A stretch of DNA of 12,181 bases from CAYXEN01 sp964464035 (GCA_964464035.1 CAYXEN010000081.1:1-12181), one strand, 5' to 3'. Positions 1 through 6,960 are shown, counted from the stretch's first letter. Notes: a model not told the origin generated them from the sequence alone. Numbers and translations: made by a program.

Positions 1-197
1 GTGTAGATGCAATCAGGGCGATAAAAATGAGCCGCCCGGATCTGCCGATAATGATCCTTACGGGCCTGCCGCATGATCCCATGGTGGAAGAGGGGTTGAA
101 AGCAGGCGCATGCCGCGTGATTTTCAAACCGGTCACGCCGGGAAAGGTGATCGAATGCATCGAAGAGTTGCTCGGTACGTTCAAACCGGAATCGTGA
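1..197 (+). CDS. Response-regulator receiver domain protein, C-terminal end only (partial)
   Basis: This is the C-terminal part of a protein whose start lies left of the window; codons are read from position 3 and stop with TGA at 195-197. The visible 64 residues match the second half of a CheY-like receiver: a hydrophobic beta strand ending in the conserved Thr (PIMILTG), an alpha helix (VEEGLKAGA), and the beta-5 end with the conserved Lys-Pro (VIFKPV), followed by the last helix (IECIEELL). The phosphorylated Asp would lie upstream, outside the window. The protein ends shortly after the receiver fold, so it is either a single-domain regulator or the tail of a hybrid kinase or other multidomain protein. 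Its end overlaps the following methylesterase gene, which suggests co-transcription and a role in the same signalling pathway. Confidence 0.85.
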   Translation, partial: VDAIRAIKMSRPDLPIMILTGLPHDPMVEEGLKAGACRVIFKPVTPGKVIECIEELLGTFKPES

Positions 198-781
198 TCA
201 TAGGATCATCCACGGGAGGGCCTCCGGCCCTCAGGCAATTGCTCGCGAGCGCGCGGGAGGATTTTCCCGTGCCCGTGGTCATAGTCCAGCACATACCGCC
301 GAGATTCAGCGCGGCTCTGGCCGAAGGACTCGATGAGTGCACTTCACTTCAAGTCAAGGAAGCCGAGAACGGGGAGATCGTCGCTCCCGGGCGAGTGTAC
401 GTGGCCCCTGGAGGCAAACACTTGCTCATAGACGGAACTTCATCGCGATTGAAGCGTTTCCTTCTCATAGAAGAGCGCAAGAAACGTCTTTTCATGCCTT
501 CGATAGATGTTACGGCGATTTCAGCCGTGTCGGCGTATGGGGGCAACACGGCCTGCGTCATCCTGAGCGGAATGTCCACCGGAGACGACGGTTTGAGAGG
601 AGCGGAGATCGTGAAAGCGGTCAACGGGCTGCTCATCGTCCAGTCTCCGTCGACGTGCAGTTTGCCGGGGATGCCCAGGGCTGTCATCGAAAAGGATCTC
701 CCGGATGCGGTTCTTCCTCCGCAAAGAATCCTTGCCTATGTGGACGAGAAGCTGGGGCTGAATAAGTCCCCGGTGGATTGA
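155..781 (+). CDS. cheB: CheB-type protein-glutamate methylesterase, stand-alone catalytic domain
   Basis: CheB methylesterases remove methyl groups from glutamates of chemoreceptors and also deamidate glutamines (EC 3.1.1.61). This protein has only the catalytic domain; the usual N-terminal receiver and linker are absent. Counting from ATG155 (208 aa), the nucleophile motif GSSTGG is at about residues 18-23, the catalytic-His motif VQHIPPRF at 44-51, the PSID segment near 115, and the catalytic-Asp loop (GMSTGDDG) at 139-146. That loop has two more residues than the usual GMGxDG. ATG155 has a Shine-Dalgarno-like GGAAAGG at 141-147. GTG194 is an alternative: it gives 195 aa, forms a GTGA overlap with the receiver stop, and starts right at the domain. 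The reading frame is also open back to ATG110. No cheA, cheR or receptor gene is visible, so the target could be a non-motility chemosensory-like pathway (inference). Confidence 0.88.
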   Translation: MHRRVARYVQTGIVIIGSSTGGPPALRQLLASAREDFPVPVVIVQHIPPRFSAALAEGLDECTSLQVKEAENGEIVAPGRVYVAPGGKHLLIDGTSSRLKRFLLIEERKKRLFMPSIDVTAISAVSAYGGNTACVILSGMSTGDDGLRGAEIVKAVNGLLIVQSPSTCSLPGMPRAVIEKDLPDAVLPPQRILAYVDEKLGLNKSPVD

Positions 782-824
782 CGTCGCCTTCTTGGGTGAA
801 GGCTGCGGCCATCGGCCTCACGTC

Positions 825-840
825 CGGCGGAACGCCGCCG
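825..840. other. GC-rich hairpin between convergent genes
   Basis: The arms CGGCGG (825-830) and CCGCCG (835-840) pair perfectly around the loop AACG. It lies between the ends of the convergent methylesterase and lipoprotein genes, where a two-way terminator would be expected. No T-run follows on either strand, so it does not meet the usual intrinsic-terminator pattern; it may slow or block transcription, or be chance. Confidence 0.35.
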
Positions 841-866
841 TCGAGGCGTGTCCGCCGGGGCCATTC

Positions 867-1082
867 TCATCGACGGACAACCTTCCAATGTCCGGGAATC
901 CAAACGTATCCTCTGCGCTTTCCTCTCCATGTCCAGTGGCCGGGTACCCAGACTGCTTTCTTGTTCGGCCGTGCGGGTTTTATCTCCACGCGAAGAGGAG
1001 GGGGCGGCGGTTTGACGTAGGTCGTGCAACCGGAAACGGCCAGAGCGGCCGCGAGAAGCATAAGGACAATGAACTTTTTCAT
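867..1082 (-). CDS. Small lipoprotein with WVPGHW repeats
   Basis: A 71-residue lipoprotein. It has a short basic start (MKK), a hydrophobic stretch and a lipobox VSGC with the lipidated Cys at residue 19. Thr at +2 would allow outer-membrane sorting by the E. coli rule. A proline run (PPPPP, residues 25-29) may act as a linker. The C-terminal half has two near-identical units, VWVPGHW (44-50) and VWIPGHW (60-66), separated by a basic stretch. This resembles the small YXWGXW-type repeat lipoproteins found widely in proteobacteria, whose function is unknown. The start is well supported: AGGAGG lies six bases before the ATG. It is the last minus-strand gene of the group headed by the cytochromes, about 90 bp after the TPR gene, so it may be co-transcribed. 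Its role is probably structural or stress-related in the envelope (inference). Confidence 0.8.
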   Translation of the reverse strand: MKKFIVLMLLAAALAVSGCTTYVKPPPPPLRVEIKPARPNKKAVWVPGHWTWRGKRRGYVWIPGHWKVVRR

Positions 1083-1158
1083 GGTCTACCTCCTGGCTGG
1101 GAGCGAGCAAACGATGTGCCAAATCGGGGGATGGGGGAGTCGAAGGAGAACCCGAGGC

Positions 1159-1172
1159 TAGCCGGTCGGCTA
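1159..1172. other. Short inverted repeat at the TPR gene stop codon
   Basis: TAGCCG (1159-1164) and CGGCTA (1167-1172) form a palindrome with a two-base centre, and the second arm contains the TAG stop of the TPR gene. With only two bases at the centre it would fold as a shorter stem. No T-run follows on the minus strand, so it is a weak candidate for termination or mRNA-end protection. Confidence 0.25.
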
Positions 1173-2324
1173 ATCGTTTGAATCAATATCTTTTATCATC
1201 TTGTCGATCAATTTGTAGAGCTCAGATCCCGGTTTGGCGAGAGCGAGGGCATCGGCCAGGGTTTTTCTTGCCTGTACCTTGTCGCCCTTTTTCAAGTGCA
1301 GTTGTCCCAGGTGGTACAATGGAGTAGGGTCGTTCGGCGAGTGATATGCGGCCTTCTCGAAGCAGTCTCTTGCTTCTTCCAATTGGTTTACGGTCATGAG
1401 TACGGTACCCAAGCCTAGGTATGCTTCGGCGTAGTTTTCCCTTTGATGAACGGCCATGCGATAGCTCGAAGTCGACTCCACGTATTTGCCTTCGTAGAAA
1501 TAAACGTCTCCCAGGGCCTTGTAGGCCTCCGGCAGAATCGATTTCACCTGAGTGGCCCGCAAGAGAATCTTTTCGGCCTTCTTGAACTCGCTCTTGTTCA
1601 GATAGCACAGGCCGATCCCGATCATCGCTTCCACGTTCTTCTCATGACGCGCGTATACCTTCTGGTATTCGGCAAGAGCTTCATCGAACATGTTCCGCTT
1701 GAGCAACGTGTAGGCGAGGCCCAATCTCCCTGATACGGAATGAGGGTCGCTCTTGAGCCCGCGATAGAGGTAAGTCGCCGCCTCGTAGAACTTGCCCTGT
1801 TTGGCATAGACCCACCCCAGGTAGATGTAGGAATTGTAGAATGACGGCGATACGGTCATGGCGTGGATGAGGATCTTCTCGGCCGCGTCCAGCTTGCCGA
1901 TTTCCATGAGGAGCTTTCCATATGAAGCCAGAGCTTCTATGAAGTTTGGATCCAGCCGCAGGGCGAATTCGTATTCGCTTTCGGCTGCTTGATAAGCCTC
2001 CATGGCGGCGTAGGTTTCGGCGATGTTGAAATGGAGTTGGGGATCTTCGGGGCGATCCTCGAGAGCCTTCTTGAATTCTTCGAGGGCCTCCTCGTACCTT
2101 CCCTTGCCGTAGAGGGCGCAGCCGAGGTTCGCATGCACGTCCGGGTCGTCGCTTCTCAAGGCGATAGATTTCTTGAAGTAATCCAGGGCCGCCGTCGTAT
2201 CGCCGTCTTCGATGGCGTTGACGCCGAGATTATAGTAATGCAATGCAAGATCCTGGCACGAAGCGGCGTAGAGAGCGAACGACAGCAACAGTACTCCCAA
2301 CCGCTTGCTCTTCAACGTTACCAT
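1170..2324 (-). CDS. TPR-repeat protein, probable secreted or lipoprotein
   Basis: A 384-residue protein made almost entirely of tetratricopeptide repeats, which are helical hairpins that bind proteins. After an N-terminal basic and hydrophobic signal (KSKRLGVLLLSFALY) comes a lipobox-like YAASC with Cys at residue 23. Ala at -3 is less usual than Leu, so lipidation is likely but not certain. From about residue 25 there are ten tandem 34-residue repeats with the typical G/A-Y-A-A and closing Pro pattern, for example GRYEEALEEFKKAL. I chose ATG2324 because GAGG lies six bases upstream; the ATG at 2336 would add four residues and has no clear ribosome site. It follows the multihaem cytochrome by about 100 bp on the same strand. 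It may act as a scaffold in the envelope for the cytochromes or for another complex (inference). Confidence 0.82.
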   Translation of the reverse strand: MVTLKSKRLGVLLLSFALYAASCQDLALHYYNLGVNAIEDGDTTAALDYFKKSIALRSDDPDVHANLGCALYGKGRYEEALEEFKKALEDRPEDPQLHFNIAETYAAMEAYQAAESEYEFALRLDPNFIEALASYGKLLMEIGKLDAAEKILIHAMTVSPSFYNSYIYLGWVYAKQGKFYEAATYLYRGLKSDPHSVSGRLGLAYTLLKRNMFDEALAEYQKVYARHEKNVEAMIGIGLCYLNKSEFKKAEKILLRATQVKSILPEAYKALGDVYFYEGKYVESTSSYRMAVHQRENYAEAYLGLGTVLMTVNQLEEARDCFEKAAYHSPNDPTPLYHLGQLHLKKGDKVQARKTLADALALAKPGSELYKLIDKMIKDIDSND

Positions 2325-2425
2325 GGAGATCCTCATTCTGAAAACGGGCTTGGCGACCTTTCATCCGGCGCCGCAACGACTACGGCGAGGCCATGCGGCG
2401 GCGGCCCTGGATCGGCTATCGACTC

Positions 2426-3037
2426 TCAGTCATGCTTGTACTTGAGGGGAAGTACCTTGTGAACTCCCTGAGTCTTTCTCTTGGCGAAATCGAACTTGTA
2501 TTTCTCGCCCTTTCCGTAGAACGGGCTTTTGTCGTTGTGACATTGATCGACGCAAGTGGTCTTGTCAGGAGGATATACGAGCCCGAGAGCGACCATTTCG
2601 CTGGTCTTGAAGTTCTTGTTGCGCAGATCCATGGCGCCCTTCTTCGTGTATTCGCCGCCCGGGCCGTGACACATCTCGCAACCTACGCCGGCGAGCTTGG
2701 GAGTCTTATCGATGCTGACGAACCCCCCCTCCTTCTTGTATCCCACCGTGTGGCAGGGAAGACACTTGGGATCATTCGTGTAGTCCTTGGCAGGGTCCAG
2801 GCCGGCCAGTTTCTTGGCTTCCGCTCTTTCGTTTGGCTTCAAGACGTCGAAGGCGTTGGCCATCTTGGTCTTCTCCCAGGACTTGTATTCCCGGATATGG
2901 CACGCCTTGCACTTCTTGGAACCTACGTATTTTATCTCTTTTTCCGCAGCTTTTTGCGCTTGAAGGGAAGAGCCGACGGCTATGAGGGATAGAGCCGCAA
3001 GGCCCATGAAAAACTTGTTGGAAAAGCCATGCTTCAT
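2426..3037 (-). CDS. Periplasmic multihaem cytochrome c, c554-like
   Basis: A 203-residue secreted c-type cytochrome of the cytochrome c554 type, expected to carry electrons in the periplasm. A signal peptide (basic start, hydrophobic 9-22, SLQA before a likely cleavage near residue 27) is followed by four haem-binding sites: CKACH (43-47), CLPCH (92-96), CEMCH (120-124) and CVDQCH (162-167). The fourth has three residues between the cysteines instead of two. The family signature around the first site (YVGSKKCKACH, then YKSW) and the segment after the last (NDKSPFY) are typical of c554-like proteins. Extra histidines at 193 and 202 could be distal ligands. The start is well supported by GGAGGT six bases upstream. 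The gene begins 25 bp after the three-haem cytochrome gene, indicating one operon. The redox partner is unknown; a role in respiration of an inorganic acceptor is inference. Confidence 0.85.
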   Translation of the reverse strand: MKHGFSNKFFMGLAALSLIAVGSSLQAQKAAEKEIKYVGSKKCKACHIREYKSWEKTKMANAFDVLKPNERAEAKKLAGLDPAKDYTNDPKCLPCHTVGYKKEGGFVSIDKTPKLAGVGCEMCHGPGGEYTKKGAMDLRNKNFKTSEMVALGLVYPPDKTTCVDQCHNDKSPFYGKGEKYKFDFAKRKTQGVHKVLPLKYKHD

Positions 3038-3062
3038 TTTACGACCTCCAGGTTGTTGGTCC

Positions 3063-3995
3063 TCAGTTCAGCGCGCGAATATATCTGACGATATCCCAGA
3101 CTTCGCGCTCGGAAAGAACTCCTCCCCATGCCGGCATCTGGTCGGACAACCCCATCGCCCTGCCGCCGCCCATGATCGTGAAGAAAAGATCCACGTCGGC
3201 TATGCTAGCAGCAATGTCCGACCCAAGCAAGCTTTTTGGCCTGGGCGTCAGGATGTCCGCCATGGGACCTTCTCCATCGCCGGACTCGCCGTGGCAGGAC
3301 GCACAGTATTTCGTAAAAAGGCTTCGGCCTTTTTCCGGGTCGCCCTCCTCGCTCTTGCCCCGGTGGAGAAAGCGCATGTAGCTTACGATGTCCCAGACCT
3401 CCTGGGGTCTCAGCATGTCGCGCCATTCCGGCATGAACTTGGCGCCGTGCGCGGCGCCTCCGCCTTTTATGATCACGTTATAGAGATCCTTGTCGGTTTT
3501 CAGGGACATGTAGTCGTCGTCGCTTTGATCCCTGAGCTTACGTCCCAGGTAACGTGCCTTCCTCCCGTCTCCGCGGCCGTTCCTGCCATGGCATTCCGAG
3601 CAATAGGCCACGTAGAGCTTGCGCCCCTCTATGGGATCGCCTTCGACCGGCTTCTGGAAAGAGCGTATGTAGTTGATCAAGGCGAATACTTCCTGCGCAG
3701 AGAAGTCGACCTTCATCGAAGGCAGGTAGCGCCTTCCGTGGAACACGCCTTCGGAGCCTCTTATGGCGTCTTTGAGCTCCTTGTCGCTCTTCTTCAGGAG
3801 AAAGCCGTTTCGGGTCAGGTCCGTGGGCTTGTTGCGTATGAGCTCGGCGACTCTTCCGTCTCCCTTTCCGTCGGTACCATGGCAGGCCGCGCAGTAGCTC
3901 AGATAGAGTTTCTTGCCTTCTCCCGACGGCGTCGCACAGGAGACCCGCGGGATGAGAAGCATCGCCGACAGGAGCGCAGCTGCGAGTAAGCGCAT
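3063..3995 (-). CDS. Three-domain class I cytochrome c
   Basis: A 310-residue secreted protein with three consecutive class I cytochrome c domains, each about 95 residues, likely a periplasmic electron carrier or the haem subunit of a larger complex. Numbered from ATG3995, the haem sites are CAACH (35-39), CSECH (132-136) and CASCH (231-235), each followed by a Gly/Asp-rich loop. Domains 2 and 3 have the expected axial-Met motifs (FMPEW, Met188; QMPAW, Met287). In domain 1 the matching residue is Leu (YLPSM, Leu91), with a Met three residues later. The first 20 residues form a clean signal peptide from ATG3995. An ATG at 4034 in frame would add 13 residues containing two acids. Neither start has a clear ribosome site, so the start is uncertain. 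It is the first gene of the cytochrome group and lies under the promoter at 4093-4121. Confidence 0.85.
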   Translation of the reverse strand: MRLLAAALLSAMLLIPRVSCATPSGEGKKLYLSYCAACHGTDGKGDGRVAELIRNKPTDLTRNGFLLKKSDKELKDAIRGSEGVFHGRRYLPSMKVDFSAQEVFALINYIRSFQKPVEGDPIEGRKLYVAYCSECHGRNGRGDGRKARYLGRKLRDQSDDDYMSLKTDKDLYNVIIKGGGAAHGAKFMPEWRDMLRPQEVWDIVSYMRFLHRGKSEEGDPEKGRSLFTKYCASCHGESGDGEGPMADILTPRPKSLLGSDIAASIADVDLFFTIMGGGRAMGLSDQMPAWGGVLSEREVWDIVRYIRALN

Positions 3996-4092
3996 GCTGC
4001 AGAGAGAGAATTCTAGCGACGAATCGTTTCCCATTTTCGCGTGTTAAAGGGGATAAGAGAAGCAGGCAAAAGGTTACAAGAGACCCTATTAA

Positions 4093-4121
4093 ACATTAAT
4101 TGACGATAGTGGGCTTGTCAA
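4093..4121 (-). promoter_or_regulatory. Sigma70-like promoter of the cytochrome operon
   Basis: Read on the minus strand, a perfect TTGACA (4116-4121) is followed after 17 bases by TAATGT (4093-4098). The -10 box is a weak match; ATTAAT just upstream is an alternative with a 15-base spacer. Transcription would start near 4086, giving a leader of about 50-90 nt before the three-haem cytochrome gene. No separate operator could be recognised. Confidence 0.5.
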
Positions 4122-4229
4122 GGTGCTTGTGAGCCGGCCGCGAAACGATCCATTCATATATGGAGGATTACAAGGAGTGAAAGGGAGGATATCGGGAGCG
4201 AAGTTGAAGCGCAGGATTATGAATGCGGA

Positions 4230-4661
4230 TCAGGCATGGTGCCGGGGCGTGATGACTTCGCCGGTCTTTATCTTTATACGCTTCGTGGCCGAGTGCACGA
4301 CGAATATCTTCTCATTGTTGCTGCGAGGATCGCCCGGGGTCATGAAAAATCCCAGCTTCTTGGGCGAGAATGTCAGCGTGTAACCGAAAATCACCTCCCC
4401 GTCGAAGAATTCGACCATGACTTTCTTGCCCTTGTTGTCGGTGTCGAAGAAACCCTTTCGCTCCCTGTATTCCTCGGGACCCTCGAGCTTCCTGACGAAA
4501 AACACCGCCTTGAGCTCACTCAAGTTGACTTCTCGTATGCTCCCGTCCGGTGCAGTGAGATGGAAGGTCGATTTGCTGGGAAAGAAATCCAGCGTGGTGC
4601 CCCGCTTCACGGAACCGTCGAGAAAGTGAACCACTATGTTGTTGGTTTTGCGATTTGTCAT
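4230..4661 (-). CDS. Hypothetical protein with two copies of a small beta-rich domain
   Basis: A 143-residue protein of unknown function, with no signal peptide or membrane segment, so probably cytoplasmic. It has an internal duplication. Residues 9-60 and 80-131 share the pattern V-V-x-F-x-DG-x-V-x-x-G-x-T-L-x-F-x-P, then an F-x-(L/M)-T-x-P-(D/G) turn and a closing beta strand (KAVFFV in copy 1, EKIFVVHSA in copy 2). The copies are joined by a charged linker (GPEEYRERKG). Alternating hydrophobic residues and DG/GT turns suggest small beta barrels, perhaps Sm-like, but this is inference. I recall similar uncharacterised proteins in deltaproteobacteria and can give no function. The ATG has no clear ribosome site; a TATAAA-like -10 lies about 22 bp upstream (4683-4688, minus strand) without a good -35. 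It is not tightly linked to either neighbour. Confidence 0.75.
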   Translation of the reverse strand: MTNRKTNNIVVHFLDGSVKRGTTLDFFPSKSTFHLTAPDGSIREVNLSELKAVFFVRKLEGPEEYRERKGFFDTDNKGKKVMVEFFDGEVIFGYTLTFSPKKLGFFMTPGDPRSNNEKIFVVHSATKRIKIKTGEVITPRHHA

Positions 4662-4766
4662 GGCGTCGCTGTATATGCAACATTTATACCAGCTTCACCC
4701 CCGGCCGGATTGAAGAGGCGCCGGTGCGGGCCGAACGGCGGGGGGGGCGAGCCGGGCTATGCGCCG

Positions 4767-5516
4767 CTATTTTTCCAGCTTTTCGAGCAAGGGCTTGATG
4801 AGGTCGATGGGTACGGGAAAGATCAGCGTCGAGTTCTTCTCGGACGCCACCTCCGTCAGGGTCTGCAGGAACCGGAGTTGCAGGGTGGCCGGGTTCTTGC
4901 TCAAAATGTTCGCCGCCTCGTAGAGCTTTTGCGACGCTTGGAACTCGCCCTCGGCGTGGATCACTTTCGAGCGCCGCTCTCGTTCCGCCTCGGCCTGTCT
5001 CGCGATCGCCCGCTGCATCTCGACGGGCAGATCGACGTGTTTGACCTCCACGAGGGAGACCTTTATGCCCCATGAATCAGTCTGTTCATCGATTATCTGC
5101 TGAAGCCTGTGATTGATCGTGTCCCGCTCGGAGAGCAGCTGATCGAGATCCACCTGACCTACGACCGATCGAAGAGTGGTCTGGGCGAGTTGGGTGGTGG
5201 CGTAGAGGAAATCCTGCACCTCCACGATGGCCTTGTCCGGTTGCATGACGCGGAAATATACAACCGCGTTCACCTTGACCGATACGTTGTCCTTGGTTAT
5301 GACGTCCTGGGGAGCTACGTCCATGGCTACTACGCGAAGGCTCACGCGGACCATCCTGTCGATGATGGGGATGAGGAGAACCAGCCCGGGGCCCTTTACG
5401 CCCGCAAGTCGTCCCAGCCGGAAGATGACGGCCCTCTCGTATTCGCGGAGTATGCGTATGGCGCTGCTCAGGATCATCACGGCGATGAAGATTAGAACCA
5501 GTATGCCTAATTGCAC
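4767..5516 (-). CDS. Slipin / stomatin-like SPFH membrane protein
   Basis: A 249-residue SPFH (band 7) protein of the slipin type. Such proteins are membrane-anchored, form large ring-like oligomers, and are thought to organise membrane domains and regulate partner proteases. One hydrophobic anchor (residues 2-22) is followed by the slipin signature REYERAVIFRLGR (24-36), the GPGLVLLIPIID segment (42-53), the core SPFH fold to about 165, a charged helical stretch rich in Ala/Glu/Arg (165-200, probable coiled coil), and a C-terminal hydrophobic end (LIFPVPIDLIKPLL). The start is GTG5516, not ATG. AGGAGG lies eight bases upstream and is formed by the last two sense codons (AGG AGG) of the preceding nfeD gene, which stops five bases before this start, so translation is coupled. 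Slipin and NfeD are commonly paired, and the NfeD-type protease-like protein is the expected partner. Confidence 0.92.
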   Translation of the reverse strand: MQLGILVLIFIAVMILSSAIRILREYERAVIFRLGRLAGVKGPGLVLLIPIIDRMVRVSLRVVAMDVAPQDVITKDNVSVKVNAVVYFRVMQPDKAIVEVQDFLYATTQLAQTTLRSVVGQVDLDQLLSERDTINHRLQQIIDEQTDSWGIKVSLVEVKHVDLPVEMQRAIARQAEAERERRSKVIHAEGEFQASQKLYEAANILSKNPATLQLRFLQTLTEVASEKNSTLIFPVPIDLIKPLLEKLEK

Positions 5517-5521
5517 TTAGG

Positions 5522-6940
5522 TTACCTCCTTTTTTCGTGCGGCTTGACGAAGAGCGTCATCCCGTCTACGGACAGGACGACCACCTTGGTGCCGGCGACG
5601 ATTCTTCCGTCGCTTCGGGCGTTCCAGTATTCCCCGTGGACGAAAACCGATCCATCGGGGTCTATATCGGTCTTGGCGACGCCGATCTCGCCTACTATTC
5701 CCGAGGTGCCCGTGGCCACCTTCCTTTTCTGCGCCCTTATGCCCATGCCTACGGCGAAGATGAAGAACAAGGCGGTGAACACGACGGCGGGTATGATGAC
5801 GCTTATGGAGACGCGCATGAAAGGAAGCGGCGAATCTATGAACATGATGGATCCTATGAGCATGGCTAGGACTCCTCCCACGGTCAGCAGACCTCCCGAC
5901 GGTATCTTTATTTCGAGCAGGAACATGATTATAGCGGTGATGATCAGCAACAGGCCAGTATAATTGACCGGGAGGAGCTGGAGAGCGAAAGCGGCCAGGA
6001 CTATCGCGATGACGCCCACTACACCGGGGAATAACGCCCCGGGATTCTGAAGCTCGAAGAAAATCCCGAATACTCCGAGCAGCATCAGGAGGTAGGCTAT
6101 GTTCGGATCCGAGATCTTCGAAAGGAGCTTTTCCCTCCAGTTGGGAGGGACTTCCCGTACTGAGGCCCCGGCCGTGGCGAGCACGACCGTCTCGCCGTCC
6201 AGATCTACCTTCATGCCGTCGAGCTTCGCCAGGAGATCGTCGAGATCGGAAGCAATGATTTCGATCACTCCTTCCGCCTTGGCTTCCTCGGCCGTGGAGG
6301 ATATGCTCTCCCGCACCACTTTCTCGGCCCATTCGGTGTTTCGGTTTCTTTTCTTGGCAAGGCTCCTGGCATAGGCAGCGGCGTCGTTCGTAATTTTTGC
6401 AACCATCTCCTCGTCCATTTTCCCTTCGCCTAGCGCAACCGGGTGCGCCGCGCCTATGTTGGTTCCCGGGGCCATCGCCGCGATGTGCGAGGCGAGGGTG
6501 ATTATCGCTCCCGCGCTGGCCGCTCTGGCTCCTGGAGGGTACACGTAGACGACGACGGGGACGGAGCTCGACAGGATATCCTTTATGATGCTCCGCATCG
6601 AGGCATCCAGCCCTCCCGGGGTGTCCATGGTAACGATCAGGCAGGCTGGTTTCGAACTCCATGCTTGTGCCAGCACGCGGTGGAAGTATTCCTTGCTGAT
6701 CGGGCCGATCGGCCCGTTCAAGGAGCTCGTCAGTACGAGCCGGGCCGGGGATGTCTCAACCCCTTTCCTCGCCGGTTCTTCGATGCTGTCGGGACCCGTG
6801 GAGGCCGCGCGGAGCGCGGAGGGCGCGAGAAATGCAGTGGAAAGAGCGATGAGGAAGAACGAGACTATATTGAAGGCTCTTGCCTTGTCCATGGCTTTTC
6901 CAGGCCGCGAGGGCGGTTCGCTAATTTTCGCTTGCAACAT
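5522..6940 (-). CDS. nfeD: NfeD-type membrane protein, ClpP-like serine protease family
   Basis: A long-form NfeD protein (472 aa). In archaea the N-terminal domain of the homologue cleaves the hydrophobic tail of the partner slipin. Order: signal or anchor (25-46), ClpP-class domain with TMDTPGG (104-110) and the nucleophile region RAASAG (Ser142) followed by MAPGTNIGA (156-164), about five hydrophobic membrane segments (282-398), and a C-terminal OB-like NfeD domain (410-470) ending HEKRR. The archaeal catalytic Lys seems to align with Arg192 (AYARSLA), from my memory of the family. I chose ATG6940 because GAGG lies five bases upstream. ATG6892 (456 aa) would give a more standard signal peptide (MDKARAF then a hydrophobic run), so the start is uncertain. 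It is the first gene of a bicistron with the slipin. Confidence 0.92.
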   Translation of the reverse strand: MLQAKISEPPSRPGKAMDKARAFNIVSFFLIALSTAFLAPSALRAASTGPDSIEEPARKGVETSPARLVLTSSLNGPIGPISKEYFHRVLAQAWSSKPACLIVTMDTPGGLDASMRSIIKDILSSSVPVVVYVYPPGARAASAGAIITLASHIAAMAPGTNIGAAHPVALGEGKMDEEMVAKITNDAAAYARSLAKKRNRNTEWAEKVVRESISSTAEEAKAEGVIEIIASDLDDLLAKLDGMKVDLDGETVVLATAGASVREVPPNWREKLLSKISDPNIAYLLMLLGVFGIFFELQNPGALFPGVVGVIAIVLAAFALQLLPVNYTGLLLIITAIIMFLLEIKIPSGGLLTVGGVLAMLIGSIMFIDSPLPFMRVSISVIIPAVVFTALFFIFAVGMGIRAQKRKVATGTSGIVGEIGVAKTDIDPDGSVFVHGEYWNARSDGRIVAGTKVVVLSVDGMTLFVKPHEKRR

Positions 6941-6960
6941 CTTGTCCTCTGTCCTATACT
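6932..6960 (+). promoter_or_regulatory. Sigma70-like promoter for the HNH gene
   Basis: TTGCAA (6932-6937), a 17-base spacer and TATACT (6955-6960) make a good match. The start point would be near 6967, about 40 bases before the HNH reading frame. It shares its -10 bases with an opposing promoter for nfeD. Confidence 0.5.

Noticed and set aside
2982..3989. Long plus-strand reading frame of 335 codons opposite the three-haem cytochrome gene
   Set aside because: It is the mirror of a gene with clear haem motifs, shows no family motif of its own, and its start lies inside the neighbouring cytochrome gene.
4123..4383. Plus-strand small frame of 86 codons in the region between the cytochrome and hypothetical genes
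   Set aside because: Its second half is opposite a better-supported gene and its product has no recognisable feature. The frame also covers part of the promoter region of the cytochrome operon.
4740..4747. Run of eight G residues near the end of the slipin gene
   Set aside because: It lies in a GC-rich intergenic stretch outside any reading frame of interest; no other repeated unit accompanies it. It may affect sequencing accuracy but not the gene calls.
5517..6662. Second long minus-strand frame of 381 codons inside nfeD
   Set aside because: Its translation is extremely rich in Arg, Gly and His, as expected of a wrong frame in GC-rich DNA, and nfeD fully explains the region.
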